64,000 bases of DNA from G047528285 sp047528285. Its GTDB lineage: Bacteria; Pseudomonadota; Gammaproteobacteria; Enterobacterales; Enterobacteriaceae. The translations under genes and the position numbers were made by a program. Below the pieces are notes generated by a model. The model was not told the origin of the DNA and ran no database searches. It was given only the letters and a program-made list of their open reading frames with translations. Below are positions 30,334 to 40,432 of this stretch, one piece after another (the stretch's first letter is position 1; every line of letters begins with the position of its first letter). The DNA is taken from NCBI GenBank assembly GCA_047528285.1, contig CP180022.1, positions 124,001 to 188,000 of the forward strand, written 5' to 3'.

Positions 30334-33300
30334 ATGTCAAAACACGTTCATTTTACTTTACCTACACAACCAGGCAAAAAACTGATCTTAGGTCAGCTTA
30401 CCGGCGCTGCCTATGCCTTTGAATGCGCTGCCATGGTGGATCGTTATCCGAAGCCAGTGCTGGTGATCGCTACTGATATGCAAAACGCACTGCAGCTATA
30501 TGATGAAATCCGACAGTTTACCCGTCACCCAGTATTAACCCTCCAAGATTTTGGAACTTTGCCTTATGATCACTTTTCTCCTCATCAAGAAATCATTTCC
30601 GACAGGATCGCTACCCTCTACCGCCTGCCAACGCTTGTGCAGGGCGTCATCATTCTATCGGTTAACACCCTGATGCAACGGGTCTGCCCGCATGATTTTT
30701 TGCACCGCCATACTCTATTACTAACCAAAGATCAGCGCCTATCACGAGAAAAATTGTGCTCTCATCTGGCAAAATTTGGGTATCGTAGCGTCGATCAGGT
30801 AATGGAGCATGGGGAATTCGCCATTCGTGGCACTCTGCTAGATCTTTACCCCATGGGTAACAAAGCGCCTTACAGGCTAGATTTTTTTAATAATAAAATC
30901 AATAGCATGCGTATTTTTAATGTGGATAACCAGCGTACATTACAAGAAACGGATTTAATCACTCTCCTGCCAGCACACGAATTTCCTATCGATCACGCTG
31001 CGATAGAGCTATTCCGCCACCAGTGGCGTGCACAGTTCGACATGCAGTGTAACTCGGAACATATTTATCAGCAGATAAGCAAAGGAATTCTTCCGGCAGG
31101 GATTGAATACTGGCAACCGCTATTTTTTAGCAATCCACTTGTATCGTTATTCAGATATCTACCGGAAGGTACACTGGTGATCAACACTGGTGATCTCGAA
31201 GTCAGTGCTACGCGATTCTGGATTAATGCCTGTGCGCGCTTTAAACTCCTTCGTGTAAATCCAATGCGTCCGTTATTGCCGCCGGAAGCCCTGTGGTTGC
31301 GAGTTGATGATCTATTTGCCGAAATAAAACGCTCAGTTTGCGTACAACTAAGCATGGCTACACTGCAAAAAAAAACCGATCAATACAATATGCACTATCG
31401 GCCATTGCCAGATTTAGCGGTAGAGACGCAAAGAAAAACCCCCATGGATAAACTACGCCAATTTTGCGAACAGTTTGATGGTCAGGTGATTTTCTCGATA
31501 GAAACCGAAGGGCGACGAGAAACTCTACGTGAATTGTTAGCACAGATAAAAATTTTTCCAAAACTAATTAATAAAATGGAAGAAGCAATCGACCGAGGAT
31601 CTTATCTTATCATCGGCGCTAGCGAAAGCGGTTTTATCGATGAGTCACGCGAAAGGGCGTTAATTTGCGAAAGCGATCTGCTAGGAAAAGGGATCAGTCG
31701 ACGCAGACAGGATACTCGCCGTATCATTAACTCAAATATCCTAATTCACCACCTTTCCGAACTACATGAAGGCCAGCCGGTGGTACATGTGCAACACGGG
31801 GTTGGCCGCTATGCCGGCATGATTACGCTAGAAGCTAATGGTATTCAGGCAGAATATTTAATTCTTATTTATGCTGGAAACGATAAGTTGTATGTTCCGG
31901 TATTATCTTTACATCTTATCAGGCGTTATGCCAGTAACTCTGATGAAAAAGCACCGCTGCATAAATTGGGGAGTAACGCCTGGACGAAAGTACGGCAAAA
32001 AACAGTTGAGCAAGTGCGGGATGTAGCAGCAGAGCTACTAGATATTTATGCCCGGCGCGCAGTAAAGATCGGATTTGCATTTCGCCAAAACCTAGAAAAT
32101 TATCAACTTTTCTGCGAAGGTTTTCCATTTGAACTTAGCCGAGCTCAGGCAGAAGCGATCAATGCAGTACTCAGCGATATGAGTCAACCGCTAGCCATGG
32201 ATCGATTAGTGTGCGGTGATGTCGGCTTTGGAAAAACGGAAGTAGCAATGCGCGCCGCTTTTCTTGCGATTGAAAACCAAAAACAAGTGGCCGTTCTTGT
32301 ACCAACCACCCTGCTGGCACAGCAACATTTTGAGAATTTCTGCAATAGATTTGCTAACTGGCCAGTCCGTATCGAAATGATTTCCCGCTTCCGAAACGCA
32401 CGAGATCAAGCACTTGTGCTTGAAAAAACAGCTGAAGGTAAAGTCGATATTCTGATTGGCACTCATAAGTTGCTACAATGCGACGTCAAATGGCATGATT
32501 TAGGACTTCTTATTCTCGATGAAGAGCACCGTTTCGGCGTACGCCAAAAAGAAAGAATTAAAGAAATACGCACAAATATCGATATTTTAACTCTGACTGC
32601 TACCCCTATCCCGCGCACACTAAATATGGCGATAAGCGGCATACGTGATTTATCGATTATAGCAACGCCGCCGGCACGGCGACGGTCTGTGAAAACATTT
32701 GTGCAAGAATATGATGCTGGGGTAGTGCGCGAGGCTATCCTACGTGAGGTACTGCGCGGCGGACAGGTCTATTATCTTTATAACAATGTAGCAACCATTG
32801 AAAGAACCGCCTGCCAACTGTCGACACTGGTACCGGAAGCGCAAATCGGTATTGGCCACGGCCAATTGCGTGAGCGTGATTTAGAACGGGTAATCCATGA
32901 TTTTCATCACCAGCGCTTTAATGTTCTTGTGTGCACCACTATCATTGAAACCGGCATCGATATTGCTAACGCTAACACCATCATTATTGAAAGAGCGGAT
33001 CATTTTGGATTAGCTCAGCTCCATCAACTGCGCGGGCGCGTTGGACGTTCACATCACCAGGCTTACGCCTACTTTCTCATTCCCCCGTTAAAATGTCTAA
33101 GCCAGGATGCCCAGAAGCGACTTGAGGCGATCACTTCACTGGAGGATCTGGGGGCAGGGTTTGCACTGGCTACACACGATCTAGAAATTCGCGGCGCTGG
33201 TAAGCTGCTAGGAGAAGATCAAAGCGGTCAAATAGAAAGCGTTGGTTTTTCACTGTATATGGAACTATTAGAAAACGCGATAGAAGCGCTAAAGTCTGGT

Positions 33301-33789
33301 CGAGAACCTTCTCAAAAAGATCTTTTTACTAAAGAAGCAACCGAAGTCGAATTGCATATGCCCACACTACTACCGGAAAAGTATATTCCCAATGTCAACA
33401 TCCGAATGTTGCTATATCAACGAATTAACAGCGCAGCAGACGATCACGAACTCGAAGAGCTAAAAGTAGAACTTATCGATCGCTTCGGTATCCTTCCTGA
33501 TCCGGTACGTTATCTACTAGCGATAACCAGCCTCAAACACCGGGCAAACAGTCTTGGGATTCAGCGTATCGATGGCGGCGATAAAGGGGGGGTTATAGAA
33601 TTCAGAGAAACAAATCACGTCGATCCCGCCGTTCTTATCGACTTACTCACGCGAGAACCAAGCATCTATCGGTTAGATGGGCCAAGCCGATTGAAATTTA
33701 TCTGCAATCTGAAAGATTGTACAGCGCGTCTGCACTATGTAAACTGGCTATTGTGGAATCTTAAGCCAAACACACTCAAAAACACCTAA
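30334..33789 (+). CDS. mfd: Transcription-repair coupling factor Mfd
   Basis: DNA translocase that removes RNA polymerase stalled at lesions and recruits UvrA. The product is 1151 residues (E. coli 1148). It has an N-terminal UvrB-like region (LPYDHFSPHQEIISDRIATL), an RNA polymerase interaction domain (VVHVQHGVGRYAGMITLEA), a RecG-like helicase with Walker A GDVGFGKTE near residue 630, DEEH near 730, and TATPIPRTLNMA, then the C-terminal regulatory domain. The A9 run at about 31367-31375 is in frame. SD-like AAGAAGAG lies rather far upstream of the ATG. Orientation relative to lolCDE and ndh is as in E. coli. Confidence 0.97.
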   Translation: MSKHVHFTLPTQPGKKLILGQLTGAAYAFECAAMVDRYPKPVLVIATDMQNALQLYDEIRQFTRHPVLTLQDFGTLPYDHFSPHQEIISDRIATLYRLPTLVQGVIILSVNTLMQRVCPHDFLHRHTLLLTKDQRLSREKLCSHLAKFGYRSVDQVMEHGEFAIRGTLLDLYPMGNKAPYRLDFFNNKINSMRIFNVDNQRTLQETDLITLLPAHEFPIDHAAIELFRHQWRAQFDMQCNSEHIYQQISKGILPAGIEYWQPLFFSNPLVSLFRYLPEGTLVINTGDLEVSATRFWINACARFKLLRVNPMRPLLPPEALWLRVDDLFAEIKRSVCVQLSMATLQKKTDQYNMHYRPLPDLAVETQRKTPMDKLRQFCEQFDGQVIFSIETEGRRETLRELLAQIKIFPKLINKMEEAIDRGSYLIIGASESGFIDESRERALICESDLLGKGISRRRQDTRRIINSNILIHHLSELHEGQPVVHVQHGVGRYAGMITLEANGIQAEYLILIYAGNDKLYVPVLSLHLIRRYASNSDEKAPLHKLGSNAWTKVRQKTVEQVRDVAAELLDIYARRAVKIGFAFRQNLENYQLFCEGFPFELSRAQAEAINAVLSDMSQPLAMDRLVCGDVGFGKTEVAMRAAFLAIENQKQVAVLVPTTLLAQQHFENFCNRFANWPVRIEMISRFRNARDQALVLEKTAEGKVDILIGTHKLLQCDVKWHDLGLLILDEEHRFGVRQKERIKEIRTNIDILTLTATPIPRTLNMAISGIRDLSIIATPPARRRSVKTFVQEYDAGVVREAILREVLRGGQVYYLYNNVATIERTACQLSTLVPEAQIGIGHGQLRERDLERVIHDFHHQRFNVLVCTTIIETGIDIANANTIIIERADHFGLAQLHQLRGRVGRSHHQAYAYFLIPPLKCLSQDAQKRLEAITSLEDLGAGFALATHDLEIRGAGKLLGEDQSGQIESVGFSLYMELLENAIEALKSGREPSQKDLFTKEATEVELHMPTLLPEKYIPNVNIRMLLYQRINSAADDHELEELKVELIDRFGILPDPVRYLLAITSLKHRANSLGIQRIDGGDKGGVIEFRETNHVDPAVLIDLLTREPSIYRLDGPSRLKFICNLKDCTARLHYVNWLLWNLKPNTLKNT

Positions 33790-35999
33790 AGCCGGCGGAT
33801 GAAGGATTAAAAAGATTAAGAATCAATCAAAGAGCCACCGCATAGGGATGGCTAGGTCGAATAGCAAGCAGATACATTTAAAATCCATCAATATACTTCC
33901 CTATTGAATGGCTAGCGCATCTAAAAGCGGATGAGATTATATCTAAAACACTCAATAACAATATACATTGAGTATATAATAAACAGAATACTTATGTATC
34001 ATATCCTGCTTCCATATTACCCCGTCTAAATTCATTTCATTTTATATGATATTAAATTTAAATGCGTCAAGGCTACAAAAAAATATTCCATATGATATTC
34101 AAAATTGATAATAGCCTATTGAACATTGTTATAATTTCAGGATAAATTTAAATTTATCGATACTGATCGATGGTCATTTCCCATCTAATAAACTTATTGT
34201 TCATCGCTTCTGATTTTTAAAAATCAATTATTTATAATCAAGAAATATTCGATTTAAATATGTAAATTCAAATCACGTCTTTCTATCCGATGGGTATATA
34301 TTTTTTCCTACATGACCCGCTATATAAAATATAAGTTTAAAATAGATCATTTGTAAGTTATGTAAATACTATGCTTATTTTATTATCGGCGCCAATAATT
34401 TCCATGAATTCTTATATTTTTATATTTGACAATATTGGTTATAGATCTTTTTATTATGAGATTTTAAGCGAAAAACAGAAAGCACAGGTTATATTTATAT
34501 GGCACATAAAACTATTTTTAATTTTCTACACAAAAGAAAATAATTTCGATATTAATTCTATGATATCCGAAACCTACTTTCGGATAATTTAAAATTCATC
34601 AGAATATTATTCAATAATATATTCAAATTCATGAAAAAATCTATGCTGCATTTATGCACTCATAGCCATGAATTTGGAGATTAATAATAGTCTTATATAT
34701 TCCTAATTTGATCCTTAAAACTATTCTGAATAATTTGATTACTTTATTCCATAAGTTTTAATGTTAAATATAAGACAAAATACATTGATATTTTTTAATA
34801 AAATAAAAATCAAATGGTTATCACAGTAAAATTATTAAAAATAAAACCTTATCTTTTTCATATAAAAACAAACACTTAAATTAAATAGTTTATGTATTCA
34901 ATAACACCAATCCATAAAAGCGAAAAATAAAGCTGAAATATTTTTAATATTGCTTAAAGATCTCGCATCAAAAACCTTAATGCTTACCATAATAAACTTT
35001 AAAAGTTTATCTGATTAATAAATTTAAATCATGATCTGAGAAATAATCGTGTGTATGTGAGATTTCATGTAAAACCACTATTATCAATAAAAATATAGCA
35101 TCTTCCTTTTAATTCTGTTTTATCTTTTTTAAAAGATTCTCTAATTTTTGTCATCTTTTAAATAACAGGATATTTTTATCGGTCAGTTTAAATTTCTTAA
35201 TTACATCAAAAATTATTATTTTGAATACATTAATGAGCTCTTGTCTATTTCTTAAATTAACCATTAAATATTTTTCAAAATCTTATTATAATAATCTATT
35301 ACTCTTTCGGTAACGCGAATATGACTATTAAAGATTAAGTGGTTTATACATAGATATAAAAAGTCTACATATAAAACCGTTTTTAAATTTTATTGATACT
35401 TAATTTTTCTTTTCTATAAAAGAAAGTATCATATGCGATAAAAATTAAATAAATGGCTTATACACCTATTACAATCACAATAAAATTCTTTAATTATATC
35501 CAATACACTCATACAACCGTTTTTTACGTCGCCACGATGAATATATGTTACTATAACGTTATTAAAACTTCATGCGTAAAACACATTAAGAGAGATGTTT
35601 CTTTCTATTATATGGCATGCCTTTTTATGCGATATATTAGGAATCTTGTAAATAAAAAGTTTTCAGAAATATCCAAAAATAAATTTATGAATGAGATCAA
35701 AATTAGCAATCGGATATGACTGAATGAAGCATCTGCTAGTTTTTGCTCTGCAAAAAAAGAAGGAAGCCCACAGAAGACTGAAGACTGATTTGTTTGATCT
35801 TCTTGTTAAGCATCAGAACTAGCACACACGAAAAAACATGGGAAAGAAAGCAAAAATTAGCGTAGCAGAAAATAATATGGCCGTCTTTACGACGGCAGGC
35901 TACAATCGGCTGAGATTCGCCATCAAGCCCTCCATCTGCAATAAAATCCAACTTAAGAACTCTCTATTTTGCATCTAGCTAATAGAGTAGCTATCACGA
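33790..35999. other. Gene-free region between mfd and ndh
   Basis: About 2.2 kb, very AT-rich from 34.0 to 35.7 kb. E. coli has ldtC, bhsA and ycfJ here; none is recognisable. Frames at 34371-34592 and 35453-35719 look random. The less AT-rich segment 35730-35960 is probably the ndh 3' region and carries a hairpin at 35880-35896. Confidence 0.5.
35880..35896 (-). terminator. Possible ndh terminator
   Basis: Minus strand: GCCGTC-GTAAA-GACGGC followed by CATATTATTTTC, about 105 bases downstream of the ndh stop. It is a GC-rich 6-bp stem with a loose U-tract. Confidence 0.5.
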
Positions 36000-37313
36000 T
36001 TAATATAATTTGAAATTTGGACGGATCACACGATTAATTCTATCCACCAATACAATTAGTGCGGTTTTAATGTATCCATGTAATGCAATTTGGTGCATCC
36101 GGTACAGCAAACTATACACTACACGGGCAATTCGTCCTTCTATCATTATCGATCCTCGCATCAAGTTACCCATCAGACTACCGATAGTGCTAAAGCGTGA
36201 TAATGATATAAAAGAACCGTAATCTTTATAGCGATAAGATTTCAAAGATCGTTCTCCTCGCATCAGCGACAAAAGAATATTTCCATGAGCACATGAAGCC
36301 ATTTGGTGCGCCGCCTGGGCGCGCGGGGGAACAACACAACCTGATGGCATCACGCAAGACGCGCAATCGCCAATAGCAAAAATCGTTGGATCACGCGTGG
36401 TCTGCAACGTGGCTTCAACTACCAATTGGTTAATAACATTAGTCTCTAGACCATCCAACTCTTTCATAAAATCCGGCGCTTTAATGCCGGCAGCCCAGAC
36501 CATAAGTTCAGCCTTAATATATTTCCCATCCTTTGTATGCAATCCGCCAGCATCAGCGCTTGTAACCATTGTTTTTGTCAACACACTAACACCAAGCTTA
36601 CTCAACTGCTGATACACAGCAGTAGCAATTCGCGGAGAGAGAGAAGGCAGAATACGTTCCCCCGCTTCGAGTAGTGTGACGTTCAATACCTGATGATTAC
36701 CCAAACTTTTAAATCCATAGCTATATAACTGCTGTACTGCGTTATGTAGCTCGGCTGATAATTCTACGCCCGTCGCGCCGCCGCCAACAATGGCGATATT
36801 TACTTTACCTTCTAAATTCTCCTTTGCAGAAAATTTTAAAAACAAATTGAGCATCTCGTTATGAAAACGCTTCGCCTGCATAGAATTATCGAGAAAAATA
36901 CAATTTTCTTGGACACCGGCGGTGCAAAAATCATTCGACATACTGCCGAGTGCCATTACCAAAATATCATAATTTAATCGTCTGGCAGGTACCAATAGTG
37001 CTCCCTGGTTATCTCGAATTTCATTTAAAAGAACCTGTTTATGTTTTCGATCGATATTACTCATGCAGCCTAACTGAAACTGGAAAGCATGATTACGAGC
37101 ATGAGCCAAGTAACTGAGGGCGTTTACTCCTTCATCGAGTGAGCCGGTAGCCATCTCATGCAACAGTGGTTTCCAAATATGGCTATGATTACGATCCACT
37201 AGCGTAATATGCGCTTGCCTATGGCGCCCCAATTTACGTCCCAGACTGGTTGCTAGCTCAAGTCCGCCAGCACCGCCCCCTATAATTACAATTTTCTTCA
37301 AAGGTATGGTCAC
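36000..37313 (-). CDS. ndh: Type II NADH:quinone dehydrogenase Ndh
   Basis: Non-proton-pumping membrane-associated NADH dehydrogenase passing electrons to quinone with FAD. From the GTG at 37313 the product is 437 residues (E. coli 434). GTG is preferred because VTIPLKK aligns with E. coli MTTPLKK and AGGGGG lies just upstream; an in-frame ATG at 37331 would add six residues. Motifs are the FAD Rossmann GGGAGG, the NADH Rossmann VGGGATGVELSAELH, VWAAGIKAPDF, AIGDCAS and the amphipathic C-terminus YRMHQIALHGYIKTALIVLV. An FNR-type palindrome lies about 130 bp upstream. Confidence 0.95.
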   Translation of the reverse strand: MTIPLKKIVIIGGGAGGLELATSLGRKLGRHRQAHITLVDRNHSHIWKPLLHEMATGSLDEGVNALSYLAHARNHAFQFQLGCMSNIDRKHKQVLLNEIRDNQGALLVPARRLNYDILVMALGSMSNDFCTAGVQENCIFLDNSMQAKRFHNEMLNLFLKFSAKENLEGKVNIAIVGGGATGVELSAELHNAVQQLYSYGFKSLGNHQVLNVTLLEAGERILPSLSPRIATAVYQQLSKLGVSVLTKTMVTSADAGGLHTKDGKYIKAELMVWAAGIKAPDFMKELDGLETNVINQLVVEATLQTTRDPTIFAIGDCASCVMPSGCVVPPRAQAAHQMASCAHGNILLSLMRGERSLKSYRYKDYGSFISLSRFSTIGSLMGNLMRGSIMIEGRIARVVYSLLYRMHQIALHGYIKTALIVLVDRINRVIRPNFKLY

Positions 37314-37401
37314 AATACCCCCTAAAGGCAAACCGTCCTAAAGAATTGTAAACAAAACATTTTATATAAAATATAGCTATATAATAATGTGACATTAAAA
37401 A

Positions 37402-37429
37402 ATAATAACATTGGAGGTTATTTTGTCAT
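37402..37429 (-). promoter_or_regulatory. Candidate ndh promoter
   Basis: Minus strand: -35-like ATGACA (37429-37424), 16-bp spacer, -10-like TATTAT (37407-37402), which would start transcription near 37395. The FNR-type dyad would then be centred near -47, similar to the arrangement known for E. coli ndh. The promoter is inferred from position and consensus only. Confidence 0.35.
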
Positions 37430-37431
37430 AC

Positions 37432-37453
37432 AAAATTGATATGAATCAATTTT
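37432..37453. promoter_or_regulatory. Perfect FNR-type box upstream of ndh
   Basis: TTGAT-ATGA-ATCAA (37436-37449) matches the FNR consensus TTGAT-N4-ATCAA exactly, and the dyad extends to 9-bp arms AAAATTGAT/ATCAATTTT. E. coli ndh is repressed by FNR under anaerobiosis from sites in the same relative position. No fnr gene is in this window, so present use is inferred. Confidence 0.65.
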
Positions 37454-39073
37454 TTAGGTTGTTTCGATGATCGAAGTTATCTTTAACGCGATCTTATCCT
37501 AAATAAGTGTTCCGAATAACGCTACACTTTTGTCTTCTTTTTATAAGAACAGAGATAAAACGATATCATTATGATAAATCACTACATCTGGATTATAATA
37601 AATTATATTAATTTAGGGCTACATTTTCCATGTAATATCAAATATAGGCTACTCGAAATAATGCTTGAGTAAAACAAGTCATCTTTAAGTGCACTAATTT
37701 CGATTGTGAACAACTTAAAAAACGATTATTCTAGCAAAGAAGTAAAAAAAGAAAGATTGTAAGGAAAATAAATAGATATGCTATAAAGTTAGTCTAAATA
37801 ATTCAATATAGTTTATGTTTTTATAAGTGAATTTAAGGAAACAAGTTAGTATGAAAAACCTATTTTTAATTAGATACAGTTTAAAGATCCACTTAAATTA
37901 TCTGTCTAGATGATCTAGTGATCATATAGTGTATAATACAAAATTATCCAGCATTCTGCCTATATTGTTATATCCTATAACATTGATATTAAAAGTATTT
38001 TCCGAAAAACAACCATAAACAACGACTGTACTATCTATGCGCCATCATTGATACATAGATGCGTATATTTATCACGATACTTGCTATTACTTTTTAAAAT
38101 TTTTACATCTCTTTATCAAAAGATTAATACCTCTTTAACCAAAAGATACTGATTGCTGGTCAAAGAACAGATGATATACAGAAATTTTATGGCTTCCGCA
38201 CTAATAAATCTAGAAAATGCAAAAAAATAACCTTGCTCTACTATAAAATATCCGTATTATTTTTTTAAAAAAAGCATTAATTTTAACAAATAAATCAACA
38301 AATTTATTAATTATTACACGCTTGCAAGTCAAAAAAATATTCTCAGTAGCACTCGTGTGCTCTTATCGTGTAAGATTACTATCAGTAATAATCTTGATAC
38401 CCACCTTATAGACTTTGTTGAATAAATCGAACTCTTGATTCGATTATTGGATCGAATCACCTAAAGTTGGCTTTATGTAACAAACACAAAGTGCTCTACT
38501 AAAACATAAAAAATGGGAATAGGATATGATTTCGATATGGATACCCTATTATAATATATATCCCACCTGTAATAAGTTTTTTAATTAAAATACATGCGCT
38601 CATGTTAACTAAAAAGAAAAAACTAACGTTAAGATCAATAAAACCCATTCTTAATGCTAACTATAAGACCGAAATGGATGAATAAAACCGGGGGCAAACA
38701 GATATAAAATACTTATACTGATCTGGCTTTAAGAATCAGGGCGATCTCGACGAGCAATTCTGTCTGTAAAAGAATATTTTCGACTATTTTCAGTAGCTAT
38801 CTAAATTTTTACACCTGCGCACTGCCGGAATTGTTGTTTTCTGGTAGAAATTTTCAAATGTTTGTATTTGGCTGCTAGCTCAGCTGTTTTAAAAAATGCG
38901 CGAGAAAGTCTTTAGGCTACCCTGGCTGCTTTTGCTTGATCCATGAACTAATCGATCAGCCGAGTTTTATTTGCTTATCGATAGAAATTGCAGTATAATT
39001 TTATGTATAGTACAAGTGTTTATTTTTCTGCTAGCTTTCCTTATGACAGTTTCTACAAAATTTTGAGAAAATC
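37454..39073. other. Gene-free region between ndh and rplY
   Basis: About 1.6 kb beyond the ndh regulatory region. E. coli has ycfP and nagZ upstream of ndh and radD upstream of rplY; none is recognisable. A broken minus-strand coding fragment lies at 38729-38944. The rplY leader (about 38950-39073) has a candidate -10 TATAAT at 38994-38999. Confidence 0.5.
38729..38944 (-). pseudogene. Unidentified gene fragment with two in-frame stops
   Basis: A 72-codon minus-strand frame from ATG 38944 with TAA at codon 11 and TAG at codon 48, and no frameshift. It reads MDQAKAARVA, RLSRAFFKTAELAAKYKHLK, ISTRKQQFRQCAGVKI, IATENSRKYSFTDRIARRDR, PDS. The Ala/Lys/Arg-rich composition differs strongly from the AT-driven composition around it. 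I do not recognise the family, and no SD precedes the ATG. Confidence 0.42.
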
Positions 39074-39358
39074 ATGTTAACTATTAATGCTGAAATTCGT
39101 AAAGAACAAGGAAAGGGTTCTAGCCGTCGCCTTCGTCTTGAGAACAAATTCCCAGCTATCGTTTACGGCGGTAGTAAGGCCCCGATCGCTATCTCACTAG
39201 ACCATGATCTCGTCTTGAATACCAAAACTAAAGAAAATTTCTTTAGTGACATTTTAATCATGGTGATCGACGGTAAAGAAAGAAAAGTGAAGGTACAGGC
39301 AGTACAGCATCATCCCTTCAAACCAAAACTGATCCACATTGACTTCATTCGCACTTAA
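39074..39358 (+). CDS. rplY: 50S ribosomal protein L25
   Basis: 5S rRNA-binding protein of the large subunit. The product is 94 residues, the same as E. coli, beginning MLTINAEIRKEQGKGSSRRL and ending HPFKPKLIHIDFIRT, colinear with E. coli L25. It is the short single-domain form without a CTC extension. The ATG is preceded by TTTTGAGAAAATC, a poor ribosome binding site. The neighbours radD and yejK are missing. A TTCTCTT/AAGAGAA hairpin follows the stop. Confidence 0.96.
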   Translation: MLTINAEIRKEQGKGSSRRLRLENKFPAIVYGGSKAPIAISLDHDLVLNTKTKENFFSDILIMVIDGKERKVKVQAVQHHPFKPKLIHIDFIRT

Positions 39359-39361
39359 TCG

Positions 39362-39379
39362 TTCTCTTATTCAAGAGAA
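39362..39379 (+). terminator. Possible rplY terminator
   Basis: TTCTCTT-ATTC-AAGAGAA directly after the rplY stop. It has a 7-bp stem without a real U-tract. Confidence 0.35.
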
Positions 39380-40432
39380 TACTACATATCTTACAACGAT
39401 TTTTTATAATTTATAGAATAAATTCTTTACCGTATTGTACCGGTTGGATGTTTAAAAAAACCGAGAAAATACTGCATATAGAAACTGTACTGAGCAAAGC
39501 CTTCTATAGCAAAAAGGTTGCAATGTTCAGATTAAATTTTCGTGACAATAATGTTTTACCTAGCATTATTTAGCTTATTACCCAGATAATTAATAGTAAC
39601 TAAAGTGTATAGATATGGATAATTTTCTATCCAAAAACTTTTTAGGCATCGTTTCTGATTCTAAAATCAGAAAATAATTTCACGAGCAACTCATGTAATA
39701 TTAGTACGTAAAAATAAAAAACATATTTTTATTCGCAAGGTATATTTTAGTTATAAAATGATTTTTCAACTCCAATCGACTCTGTATAACATAGTTATTT
39801 ATAAATCAGATAAAAGACTATGTTTGCATTTACTTAATAATATGCTTAACATTCATGCATATGTTCCTTTCTTTAGCAAAAGCCATGAGCTAGAATCCGT
39901 TTACTTCTACAATTGTAAAAGTAAAAAATTCAGAGAATGTTTTTTATGTCGAACATGAAATAATTCGTTATCTGAGTCAGTATGGATGACGGCTTACGCG
40001 TTTTGTGGTATCAAAAACTTTTTGGCGTGATTTTTTAAATAGATTAAAATAAGTATCTTCAAGACGAATTTCTAATATTCATTCTTTATTTCTGCATTCA
40101 AAGCTGTTCTTTATTTTTTTTCAAAGGAAACTCTATCCGACATAAAATAATCTTAAATCTATAAATTAGTAAGGAATGAATAATCATTTCATTTAATAAA
40201 ACATGCCCGAAAGATATCAAGGTCAATCTTTAATTCACGCAGCACTACAGTTTTAACATCTATTCATTTTTCTAAATTATTTAATAAAGAATAAGCCAAT
40301 TAATATACAGATTGAGATAATCTGATCCAGATTAGAATTTATCACTAATAAAAAAACATATTTGTTATGTGTTATTTCAAATTCACTAGCAAGCTAATTT
40401 AGCTTTGTTTATATAATACCGCACCTTCTTTA
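39380..40432. other. Gene-free region between rplY and gshA
   Basis: About 1 kb of AT-rich DNA. A plus-strand frame at 39758-39958 shows no motif and is probably chance. E. coli luxS lies downstream of gshA; no trace is visible. Confidence 0.5.

Noticed and set aside
35453..35719. 88-codon plus-strand ORF
   Set aside because: No motif, no ribosome binding site, and composition typical of AT-rich noise.
35736..35951. 71-codon minus-strand ORF after ndh as ycfJ
   Set aside because: No similarity to YcfJ; it overlaps the probable ndh terminator.
40318..40334. 15-mer shared with 60280-60294 (TAATCTGATCCAGAT) as a dispersed repeat
   Set aside because: In 64 kb of AT-rich DNA a few shared 15-mers are expected by chance, and similarity does not extend beyond it.
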